Assembly: GCF_050908995.1 (NCBI RefSeq)
Contig: NC_135132.1
Location: 496,001 to 560,000, forward strand
Direction: 5' to 3'
DNA length: 64,000 nucleotides
DNA from: Andrena cerasifolii
Lineage: Eukaryota > Arthropoda > Insecta > Hymenoptera > Andrenidae
Shown piece after piece: positions 55,002 through 64,000 of the stretch. The notes below the pieces were generated by a model. The model was given only the letters and a program-made list of their open reading frames with translations, did not search any database and was not told the DNA's origin. Each line of letters begins with the position of its first letter. The first letter of the stretch is position 1. Position numbers and translations under genes: made by a program.

Positions 55002-56625
55002 CAGTGACGGACAAAAGAAAGTTTAAAGTTGGTACCCGTGCACATGAATATTAGTAACATTAGTACTAGAGTGTTTTCCTGACGTTGGTAACAGTGATCT
55101 AGTCGGCGGGCATTCTCCCATTCTATACGACATAAAAAGTCTATTCTTTATGCGACTGTTTTCCCATAGTACGTTAACAATCGAGTTCATTCGAAATATG
55201 CAGCGGACAAAAGTAAGTTTAAAAGCTTCAACATTGTCATAAATATATCATAACATCATAAACTTGTAAACATTTGTTGATCTTTCTCTTCCCTTCTATA
55301 TATGTATTGATTTTAATAATCTTGTGCATCCTTAATTACACAGATAAATAGAAATAATAGAAAATCCGTCGATATCAGGCGCCTTATTGTTAGAGATAGA
55401 AAAAATGGATTAACATTTATAGACATTTCAAAAAGGTATGAAATTTCGATGATGGGAGCTAAAAAAATTTGTGATAAACAAAAAAAATATGGAACAGTCA
55501 ATAATTTAATCAAATCTGGTAGACCACGGAAAACATCGCCAAGAGATAATAAGATGATAATTCGGGAAGTAAAAAAGAATCCCGCCATATCTGCTCGAGC
55601 CGTGAAAGAAAATTTAAATCTTGTTCATATACACGAAAGAACCGTGAGAAGAAGGTTGAATGAAAACGGATTAAACAATTATACAGCGAAAAAGAAACCC
55701 TTTATTAATGCTAGAAATCAAAAGAAACGTCTGCTATTTGCTAAACAGCACTTTAACAAGCCCTTATCATTTTGGAAAAGTGTGTATGGTCTGACGAATC
55801 AAAATTTGAATTAATGAACACAAAAAAAAGAAAAAGGGTATGGTGTAAGTCGTCAGACCGCCTTAAGAAGCGAAATATCCAATCAACCATTAAATACGGC
55901 GGTGGCTCGATAATGCTTTGGGGCTGCTTTTCGAAAACGGGAACTGGAAAATAAGTCAGAATTGAAGGAAAAATGACTGGTATTAGTTATGTTAATATTT
56001 TAAGCAATAATTTATCGCAGTCAGCAGAAAAAATGCACTTGGGGTCATTTATCTTTCAACAAGATAACGACCCCAAGCACACTTCAAAAGTGGCATCCAA
56101 ATTTTTTGCCGAAAATAACATTAAAAAACTCGAGTGGCCACCACAATCGCCAGACCTCAACCCGATTGAGAATCTTTGGACACTATTAGATGAGCATATT
56201 CCCTTAAGAGCGCGTACCAATAAAGAATCATTTTGGGAAGCTCTACAACAAAAGTGGTACACTTTTCCAATAAATATATTAGAAAACTTAGTTGAAAGTA
56301 TGCCAAAAAGACTGCAAGCTGTAATAGACAGCAACGGAGGGCCTACAAAATATTAAAATTAACAACGTAGTCAAATATAAAGAGGGTTATCATAGAAATG
56401 TGGGATTAAACTTACTTTTGTCCATCGACTTTTTTCAGTTGTTTCGTTTTTTCAACTAAACTATTAACTTTCTATTCCTTTCTGTATATTCTTTTGTTTT
56501 CATTACTTTATAAGATGTAAATATTCATAAAAAAATCATTAGCGTTTAAAATAAAGTTCCGTTTTGTACAAATCATGGTCTTTCTGGTATAATTTTCCTT
56601 TTAAACTTTCTTTTGTCCGCCACTG
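55002..56625 (+). mobile_element. Tc1-like transposon with paired inner and outer repeats, TA flanks
   Basis: The outer ends are CAGTGACGGACAAAAGAAAG and CTTTCTTTTGTCCGCCACTG, flanked by TA (55000-55001, 56626-56627). Inner copies are ggacaaaagtaagtttaaa at about 55204 and its complement at about 56405-56423. This gives the IR/DR layout known from several Tc1-like families. Confidence 0.92.
55449..56356 (+). pseudogene. Tc1-like DD34E transposase, one frameshift and one stop
   Basis: Helix-turn-helix region from about 55390 (FIDISKRYEISMMGAKKI), then GRPRKTS, RTVRRRLNENGLNN. After a one-base frame change near 55775 comes WSDESKFEL with the first Asp, KYGGGSIMLWGCF, a TAA at 55952-55954, FIFQQDNDPKHTSK with the second Asp, and PQSPDLNPIENLW with the Glu. 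The spacing between the second Asp and Glu is 34 residues. Only two lesions were seen, so it is young or slowly decaying compared with the copy at 12080-12930. Confidence 0.92.
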
Positions 56626-57648
56626 TATGTACTATAGAGATTACTCTTTCGGATAGTATAATTCACATAATTGAAAAATTACATTTTTTTCGTTAAATTT
56701 ATCAATGAAACAGAAGTGACCGATTTGCCCCGGTCTCCCCTAGCTATTACAACTGATATCTGGAAAGATATGTTAAATTCTAAAAGTTTTTTGGGTATAA
56801 CGACGCATTTTATTCGTGGTGAAGAATAAAAATCCATAGTGATCGGTGTAAAGGCATTATCGAGTAATTATACAGTCGAGTACATAAAGGATTGGTTATT
56901 ACAAACTGTTAGGGAATGGAAAATATCACTTGAGAGCATTGTCTTGATTGTGTCTGATAACGCAGCAAATATGAAAAAGACCATTATTGATGGATTTGAA
57001 GCAGAAAAGCACTTACCTTGTCTAGCACACACCCTGAACTTAGTGCCATCTAAACTTATAGAATCAGATGAAATGATCAGTCCTGTACATGAAAAAGTCA
57101 AAGAAATTGTGCCTCAATTTAAAAAGTCATCTTCTTTATCTGACGCACATAGAGCCGTTACTGATCGAAAGCTAATTCAATGCGTAGATACACGTTGGAA
57201 TTCTGCGTATGATATGTTGTACGACAGATTAATTGATTTGTACGATTTTATTGCTCCAATTTTGGTAAAAAATGTTTCAGTACCTAAAATGCTGTATGCG
57301 AATGAATTGCAAATAGTAACAGAATTTGCAAAGTTGTTGAATTCATTCAAAGAAGCCACTGAAATCGGTAGTGAGGAATTTTACGTGACAGGGAGTCAAG
57401 CAATCCCCATTGTTAAAAATTTAAAAGAACGTTTGAATTCAAGTATAGTTAATACTGATGTGGGACGTCATATGAAACAAACGTTAATCGCTGAATTTAC
57501 GGAAAGGTTTGAGTACATTGAAAAAATGGCCCTTACAGGAATTTCGACCTTAAGGTAAAAGTACCAATAACTGGACACTTAAGGGGGTAGACAGGGGTAA
57601 TGCAGCGCGCTGTATACCTACACAATCTGGCCCGAAACATGGGTTCGG

Positions 57649-57958
57649 GATTTTTCGTTTTTCGTCCTTATATGAGCAGATTTTGGGCTGAGCGAGGTCT
57701 CATTCGAAAGAGGAAGGTTCAATGCGGAGCGCTCTGCTCATGGTTCAACGAGATTGTGTTGATATGTAATAAAATCAGTGTCCAAAGTAAAGCAAAAGTC
57801 GACAAAATATACCCGCAGAATCCAAGCATTTTTAAGTCACTAAAAGAGTTTTGTGACTCAAACGGTGAGCAGAGCGCTCCGCAGTGAATCTTCTTCTTTC
57901 GAATGAGACCTCTCCCAGGCCAAAATCTGCTCATATAGGAACGAAAAACGAAAAATCG
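57649..57958. mobile_element. Palindromic element with 92-bp arms
   Basis: 57649-57740 and 57867-57958 are inverted copies sharing gatttttcgtttttcgt, tatatgagcagattttgg, gaggtctcattcgaaag and gcggagcgctctgctca. Confidence 0.85.
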
Positions 57959-57999
57959 TGACTGCATTCCCAAATCAGAGTTCCGCCGTATTGGCGATA

Positions 58000-58885
58000 A
58001 TACAGAGCAAGTCACGTGACAAATTTAGTTGAGGTAGTAGATACGAGATGGCGCCGACTCGGGAGAACTGCCAACGTGGATTCATAGCAAAACTGAAGCG
58101 ATAGCTGGATATACGAGCCACAATAAAAGCATGATGGAGTCAATGTATGCATTTCCGGACGATTGTAGGTTAGGTTATATTCATTTTACGCATACATTGA
58201 CTACGAACTGCTTCGAACTGTATACATTTACTAAATTAACGCTTTTACAGTAACACATACATCACTTGAAATCGCTGTCGTATTTATGTTATAATTATAT
58301 GGCCACATTATTGGAAATAAAAAAAGAGAGATTGAAACTTTTTTACTAATACTGGAAGTATTGATTTACTGATATCATCTTTTCAGAATATGGATGTTAC
58401 AGTAATTATTTGGAAAAAAAATTTATTCTTCCGACTATTGTATAGAATATATAATAAGAATAAGTCTCCAAATCAGTCAACATTTGACTTCCTGACCTTT
58501 TTTGTAAACCTTTACGGTCCTATCTCATAAGTTAAATAGTCCTTAGATAATATTTAAAATGCAGACAGGGTTAAAAAAAACAACATAAAATAATAGATGT
58601 GACTTATTCTAATTTCACTCAGCAAATACCTATATATTGAAAATAGGAAAACGTTTTTGTTTAGATCGTGAAGTTTAAATTACAACACAATCGGCTGGTG
58701 AAATCCAGGGCACAGTGTAAAAGAATTTGAGCAGAAAGAAAAGAAAATTCGACATTGTATCACGTTTGCTCTCATTATGATTAGGAAGAAGTTATCAATA
58801 TTTGAAACAAAATGTTTATGCAGAAAAAACTAAAAGTAAAAAAAGTTAAGCCCTTACTGTTATTGAACAATTGTTGTGTATCTGC
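58000..58885. other. AT-rich interval, nothing recognised
   Basis: No supported ORF or repeat boundary. Confidence 0.5.
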
Positions 58886-58888
58886 AGG

Positions 58889-59052
58889 GTTGCCAGCAAC
58901 ATTATGCAGGACCACTTATTTAGCGGAGAGGAACACCCACAGGAGTGGTGGTAATATGTGCGTCAGCAACGTCTTCACGCATACATTACCACCACTCCTG
59001 TAGGTGTTCCCCTGCCGCTAAGTAAATGGTCTTGCATAATGTTGCTGGCAAC
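58889..59052. mobile_element. Hairpin MITE, 164 bp
   Basis: The ends are gttgccagcaacattatgca and its complement. The arms continue through accacttatttagcgg, ggaacacccacaggagtggt and their complements, with a small loop near 58970. Confidence 0.88.
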
Positions 59053-59344
59053 GCTGTGTATCTGTGTTAGCAGACCGAGGCGCTTGCTTCATTTCTCGGC
59101 TGCTATGACCCTCGTTCTATCCTTCTCTTTTACGACCCATCGACAGCGACAAAGTAACCGCGAGCCACCGCGAGCATCGGAGAATACTGTTCGCTGAATA
59201 CCTATACCTACTTACATCGTGCAAATTAAATTTCGAACCGAGGTTCGATGCGACAGAATTTACTGAATACGTGTAACACTCTCTCCTTTTTAATCTTTTA
59301 TTACTTACGAATTACCATTTGGGATTTTGGTGAAACTGGTATAC

Positions 59345-59578
59345 ATATATTTGATTACCCAATATGAAAACGACTGACAAAACAAATTCAATCATATGGT
59401 ATACTATGACCTTCAAGGTCACACAAGGTTAGGAATGAAGTAAATATATTGAACTATCTATGTAGCAGATTGAGTTTCTTCCTTTCATTCCTAACCTTGT
59501 GTGGCCTTGAAGGTCATAGTATAGCATATGGTTGAATTTGTCTTGCCAGTCGCTTTCATATTGAGTAATCAAATATAT
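59345..59578. mobile_element. Palindromic element with 95-bp arms
   Basis: 59345-59439 and 59484-59578 pair through atatatttgatta, caatatgaaa.cgact, atatg.tatactatgacctt and caaggttaggaatgaa. It lies directly upstream of the Penelope-like fragment. Confidence 0.85.
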
Positions 59579-59628
59579 AGCATTCCATTTAAAAAAAACT
59601 AAAAGTCACCCTCGTTTCAAGGAAAACA

Positions 59629-60282
59629 TTGCGAACACCAAAAATTGAGATACCGTATTATAATCCGGAATTTCGAACAGCTAATTTGTTTCTGTTAAAA
59701 AACACCTTGAAGCGTAATGGATATCCTATAGAAATGGTTTCGTCAATTATTAAAAAATGTACTTTTGAAATTTACCATCCATTTTTAACAGAAAAACGGA
59801 AAGAAGTAAGAAACAATGAAATAGGATCAATTAGTTGGAAGAACACTGTTGTGTTACCGTTTTGTAATAATATCTCTAACGATATAAGAAGAATTTTTAG
59901 AAAAGCCGGAATTCACACTATTTTCAAATTACCGTTTTACATGAAACAATTGTTCCCTTTAATTAAAGACAAAATACCTCTTTCAAAACACTCCAACATC
60001 GTATATTCAATTCCTTGCATGGGTTGTAATCAGGTTTATATCGGACAAACTTCTAGACTTTTAGAAAGACGAATATATGAACATAAAAGAAATATTTTTT
60101 CATCTCCCCTACAACATATTGCTTTAACCAAACATTCGCTAGAGTTTGATCATAGGTTTGACTTTGACAATGTTAAGATTGTTAATAAAGAAACTAATTT
60201 AAATCAGAGAATTCTTTTGGAGACAATCCACATGATCAAACAGCATAGCGTAAATCTTAGGTATGAAACACCTAAAATATAG
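59629..60282 (+). pseudogene. Penelope-like element, C-terminal part with GIY-YIG endonuclease
   Basis: The frame has no ATG in context and opens within coding sequence, so this is a 5'-truncated copy lacking reverse transcriptase. Linker blocks such as ISWKNTVVLPFCNNIS and KLPFYMKQLFPLIKDKIP precede the endonuclease: NIVYSIPCMGCNQVYIGQTS, the GIY-YIG core with a C-x2-C pair, then RLLERRIYEHKRN. This arrangement is typical of Penelope-like retroelements, where the nuclease nicks the target for primed reverse transcription. The stop is TAG at 60280-60282. Confidence 0.88.
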
Positions 60283-60677
60283 GAATATTACGCAACATTA
60301 CTAAAGAAGTAATGTCTTATGATGTTTTTGCTCCATAGAATTACATATGTTCTAACTAATTCCTACATATCAGTTTATTGGTATGTAATTGTTTGTTTGC
60401 TCGTTAACACCTTTAAGAGTGTATATAACACACCATATGAGCAAGAATGTTTGGTTACTGTAGACTGTATATCCTTTAATTTTGAATTTCGGGGGTTTTA
60501 GATATGTTTATAACTGTCAACGGTATTCACCCCTTTTTCACCTTCTAAAAGCAGATGTGCTGTTCACGGTTTACCTTAGTCTTATTCCAACCGACTCGCG
60601 AGTCACACGTTGTGCCAGAGCACGGTGACTTATTTTCAATAGCATACGCAGTATTTTATATATGTTTTTAACTTTCC

Positions 60678-60709
60678 TTGAAGATGATCTAAACCAAGAT
60701 CGAAACGTC
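60678..60709 (+). ncRNA. Hammerhead-ribozyme-like core in the Penelope-like 3' end
   Basis: TTGAAGA, a five-pair stem GATCT/AGATC with a six-base loop, then GAAAC-GTC. This follows the hammerhead order CUGANGA, stem II, GAAA, except that the first C is T. Hammerhead motifs are known in Penelope-like elements. The C change suggests an inactive or divergent copy, and stems I and III were not resolved. Confidence 0.45.
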
Positions 60710-60719
60710 GGAAACTAAT

Positions 60720-61700
60720 ATATATAATTAATTAATTGCAAAATAGCTTTGATGTATTATTTTAATTTATTAAAATAATAATTGTTTTAATCTGACCGAT
60801 CCAGTGCGCCGATACCATTGTAGATACCGTATTATGTTGGATATAAAAAACAGTAAGAGTTTTTCTGCTTCAGTTTTTTTTCAAATACTTACCATTTTCG
60901 AGAATCCTGTATAAGAATATCAGTCGAACCGGTGCTGGGCGACGCAGCGTCAACTTTCGGCAATTTTTATAGGGCCAATTTTAAAATGTCCATATTTTTG
61001 AAAATTTGTCCATCAAGGGGAAGGATATAACTATATTCTCCCTGTTCAGATTTTTAAAATCACGCCCGATGTTAAAACCCTGCATTTGTTTAAAATAATT
61101 GCACAAAAATGGTTCAATTTTTAATTTTCTTAAACTGAAATAATTTTTTCTTAAAACGTCAATGTCTTCTCTATAAGCACCGTAAAGCTCATCTCCATCC
61201 GTTTACTATTTCCATAGCTATAATGTATTGAAAAAAAGTTAGCACTTAACATCAAACAGCTGTAAAATCGACATTTTTCATAATCTTAAAAAATCCTTTG
61301 AGGTACATTTAAATATCCCTAAAGACTACAACATATTCAAATTTCAGCAATCTACGAAAAATTACTCCGAAATCTGTCCGAGTTCGCATGGAATGTCCCC
61401 CTCGTATCTTTTTCTGAAAAAACTGTAATTAAAAGAAAATAACCAAATTTTTCAGAACTTTCACTAACTTGATCTCTTTATTTTTAAGATATCTCGGGTA
61501 TCAAACGATTTATGACGAAATCACCTGTAAGATTCAATAATTCAAAGAGCCCGCGGCGGGCTATGTCTGTATCTGTCATGGACCTAAGAATTAAATGGAC
61601 GGAGCACAAAGCTGCGGGGCCTAAGCTCGTATAAGTAAGGGGGGTGCATGATACTGCGCATGCGGTGGTGGACGATCGGTGATTGGTTGATGATTTTCGT
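60720..61700. other. AT-rich interval, nothing recognised
   Basis: No supported ORF, repeat pair or RNA gene. Confidence 0.5.
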
Positions 61701-61707
61701 TATTGTT

Positions 61708-64000
61708 TTAACCCTCGTCAGGCGGCATAATTTTACACCGTTAACAAGCGGCAGAGGTACAATTGTACCTGCACATATTTTATTTAACAATTCTCACTGT
61801 TGGTATAATTTGTACGATAAATGGATAACATTTAGTATCGACACATTGTTTATGTCATGTTTTGTGATATTTTACGGATATTCAGGGCTATTTGGTAATT
61901 TTGTATTATTTATCAGTCACCTATAAATTCTGTAGGCCGCGGCCCTGTACAGCTAGCACCGGGCCTGGGGTTTTTCTCTACGCCTGGTCACCGTATATTC
62001 CGTTCAGCGAGCACCCTTGACTCGCCGAAAACACGGCTGAAAACAACGCGACCGTTTTATGATAGGGTTGCTAGAAGCGAGGACAAAGTACTAGTCGGTT
62101 CGAGGACGGAAAATCATTCTGTGAACGGTTGCCATCAGGTCCACTTCGTGTCCGTACGAAGCTCTTTTTTTAATTTAAGTATTTGTTGAAGACCTGTTAC
62201 CATCCTCAGCCATTCCTATAATTCAAAGTGAATTCATCTACTACATAAATCATCATGGGTGATAGTGAAGCTGGACCTAGTATACGCCGTAATCCAAGGA
62301 GACGAGTTTGCAGGTTGGTATCAAATCATAATAAGTCTATAATGTAGTAGTATTTCATTAGGAAAATTATTTACTTGCTTCTATTTTTCCATCTATTTAT
62401 AGATATACGTGCGACGAAATAAGGGGAACGATTGATGAATCTGATTCGGAATATGAGGAAGAACCATATATAGCATCTGATAACGAAAACTATGTACCAC
62501 AAGCGGATGCTTCAACTGAAGAAGAGTCAGACGTGGAACAAGAAATGGTTATAGAGCAGGAAGATGAATACGACTCAGACGAAAGTGTTGAGGATGAGCC
62601 TGACATTTGGACTGCTAAGGATGGGACTCAATGGTGTAGTGATCCACCACCAAATGCACAAACCAGATCTCGTAACATCCTACGACAAAGAGGTCGGCCT
62701 GCAGCAATTAGCAATCTGTATACGGCAAAACAGCTATTCAAGTCAATCATGACTTCAGAGATGTGTGACATCATATTACGAAAAACAAATCGAAAGGCCA
62801 AGAGAGTTTGTGATGCTTACAACAATCAACTAGTACAAAGGTTTCGTGATTATTCCAAACGGCCACCACAAAAAACATTCGAGGCATTTAGTGAAATTGA
62901 ACTCGATGCATTTTTGGGCATACTGATTGCTGCTGGTGTCCACAGAAACAATAAAGAGAATCTGGGCGATATATGGAATGCTCTGCCTCTTATACGTGCA
63001 GCCATGTCTCGTGACCGCTTCAAGATGATGCTCAGGTTTATTAGATTCGACAATGAAAATACCCGTGCAGAACGTGTACAAACAGATAAAGCTGCACCAA
63101 TACGGGACATGTGGACAATGCTGAACAGTAATTTGAGGGGAGCCTACAAGCCACATGAATGTATCACCATCGACGAGCAATTGTTTCCATTTAGAGGCCG
63201 TACTAAATTTACACAGTATATACCTTCTGAACCGGCCAAATATGGCATAAAAATTTTCTGGGCTTGTGACGCATCCCGTCAAACGCTTACCCGTTAGAAG
63301 GTCAACTTTACACTGGGAAAGCAACAGATGGTCCTCGACAAGTAAACGTTGGTGAACGAACTGTATTAGACCTAGTCAGCTCGTACAAAGGCTCTGGAAG
63401 AAATGTTACCACCGATAACTTCTTCACAAGTATGGAACTAGCTAAGGTGTTAAACTCCTGGAACATGACACTAGTTGGTACAGTAAGAAAAAACAAAAGG
63501 TTCCTGCCAAGCAACATGCAGCCTGCCAAAGAGAGGCCTGTAAAGTCAACAAATTTTGCCTACAACCATGATGCAACACTCTGCTCATATGTGCCAAAAA
63601 AGAATAAATCAGTTGTGCTTCTATCATCCATGCACATGACGGGAGAAGTTGAGGAGACACAAGCAGCCACACCGCAGATAATTCGATACTACAATAAAAC
63701 CAAAGGTGGAGTCGATGTTATGGACAAAATGTTGGGAGAGTACACAGTGAAACGACGAACATTGCGTTGGCCTCTGGCATTTTTTTATAACATGATTGAC
63801 GTCACTGGGTTAGCGTCCTACATCATCTTCAGAGAACACAACCCACGGTTTAGGACAAAGGACCAACGAAGAAAGTTCCTGAAAGATCTTGCCAAGCAGT
63901 TATGCATGCCTACAATTGAAGCTCGTAGTCAAAATCGAATGTTGTCGAGAAACCATTTCCTTCGAGGTGCAATAGAAATGGTGCTTGGACGACGCATCGT
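61708..64000 (+). mobile_element. piggyBac element, left end to window edge
   Basis: TTAA (61708-61711) followed by CCCTCGTCAGGCGGC is a credible piggyBac left end. The gene below starts about 0.55 kb inside. A small palindrome, aggtacaattgtacct, lies at about 61755. The right end is outside the window. Confidence 0.65.
62256..64000 (+). pseudogene. piggyBac transposase, two exons, one frameshift, 3' partial
   Basis: Exon 1 starts at the ATG at 62256 (MGDSEAGPSIRRNPRRRVCR). The intron ends at tttatag, and exon 2 continues YTCDEIRGTIDESDSEYEEE with a long acidic stretch. The DDE_Tnp_1_7 domain includes LYTAKQLFKSIMT, FLGILIAAGVH, AAMSRDRFKMMLRFIRFDN and TIDEQLFPFRG (first Asp). A frame change near 63285 after FWACDAS causes a TAG at 63295-63297. 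The other frame then stays open to the window end with YPLEGQLYTGKATDGP, NVTTDNFFTSMELA (second Asp) and GGVDVMDKM (third Asp). All three catalytic Asp codons survive, so only this frameshift (or an assembly error) blocks it. Confidence 0.88.

Larger units (their letters stand above)
47623..56740 (+). mobile_element. Pogo/Tigger-like transposon, TA flanks, carrying two nested transposons
   Basis: The ends are GGGGAGACCGGGGCAAATCG and its exact complement, flanked by TA (47621-47622, 56741-56742). Subterminal copies of ggggcaaatcggccac-type motifs occur at about 47645, 47990 and 48016 on the left and at 54868-54915 on the right in inverse orientation, likely transposase-binding sites. It holds the transposase pseudogene 48322-54710, a Spy-like element (48738-53315) and a Tc1-like element (55002-56625). 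It is inserted in a hAT exon. Confidence 0.9.
44334..57558 (+). pseudogene. hAT transposase gene, split by retrotransposon and DNA transposon insertions
   Basis: One exon covers 44334-44520 (VRENPDNFVDDEDN.. to QQRVDTAFSLQESYY). Its donor ACG-GTATAT at 44521 joins the acceptor tttatgtag at 47421 to restore Y-Y-D-G-G-S-K-A-A-D. The next exon, 47422-47620 then 56741-57558, is split by a pogo-like element. It continues as AITTDIWKDMLNSKSFLG, after a TAA near 56828 VSDNAANMKKTIIDG, CLAHTLNL, and DTRWNSAYDML, ending at a donor after ISTLR. These are the hAT RNase H-fold blocks. The stretch 47480-47610 is frameshifted and the dimerisation C-terminus is absent. Upstream BED-finger exons were not found. 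Confidence 0.85.

Noticed and set aside
1..64000. tRNA, rRNA or other structural RNA genes
   Set aside because: No cloverleaf with conserved A and B boxes or rRNA-like block was recognised by eye. A dedicated scan would be needed to exclude short ones.

Overview
This window looks like a repeat-saturated stretch of an arthropod nuclear genome, most likely an insect and plausibly a hymenopteran such as an ant. That guess rests on the mix of piggyBac, Tc1-like, pogo-like, hAT-like, Mutator-like, Harbinger-like, Spy-like, Penelope-like, gypsy-like and LINE sequence and on GT/AG introns inside several transposase genes. Species cannot be named from the sequence. Nearly everything that can be recognised is a mobile element or its remains. 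The one candidate for an ordinary host gene is a set of three short in-phase exons at 40934-41370.

Layout. 1-2869: broken gene of an uncharacterised repeat-associated protein family, split by an insertion that contains a 149-bp inverted duplication. 4882-6480: broken piggyBac transposase. 6878-7417: hAT-type MITE. 8130-14095: two copies of one repeat in opposite orientation with a decayed Tc1-like element between them. 14488-14814: possible Mutator N-terminal fragment. 16285-18478: deleted copy of a Spy-like transposon. 20613-22553: cluster of foldback MITEs and a tiny Gly/Trp/Arg ORF. 22869-25608: broken Mutator-like transposase ending in a YqaJ-type nuclease domain.

25638-40694 is best read as one 15-kb PIF/Harbinger-like element. 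It has terminal inverted repeats of about 0.9 kb and an AAT target duplication, and its flanks rejoin into a repeat seen intact next door. It carries the expected two genes, a MADF-domain gene (+) and a DDE transposase gene (-). It has been invaded by a 5.8-kb LINE with a 16-bp target duplication, which itself carries a 560-bp SINE-like insertion, and by several MITEs.

44334-57558 is a hAT transposase gene used repeatedly as a landing site. A gypsy-like LTR element sits in its intron (44548-47352). A pogo-like element sits in its next exon (47623-56740). Inside that pogo-like element are a complete Spy-like transposon (48738-53315) and a Tc1-like transposon (55002-56625). The Spy-like element has the only long intact transposase ORF in the window. 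It inserted exactly between AAA and TTT without a target duplication, and has 1.4-kb inverted arms, one of which carries an antisense copy of the 3' end of its own transposase gene.

57649-59578 holds three palindromic elements. 59629-60720 is the 3' end of a Penelope-like element with a GIY-YIG endonuclease and a hammerhead-like motif. 61708 to the window end is a second piggyBac element, with a TTAA-flanked left end and a transposase gene broken by one frameshift. Stretches not listed as features (about 2900-4350, 7560-8130, 8350-9940, 10050-11460, 13000-13900, 14815-15720, 18480-19400, 19530-20160, 42500-43370, 43760-44330, 58000-58880, 60720-61700) are mostly AT-rich and show nothing I can support as a gene or RNA.
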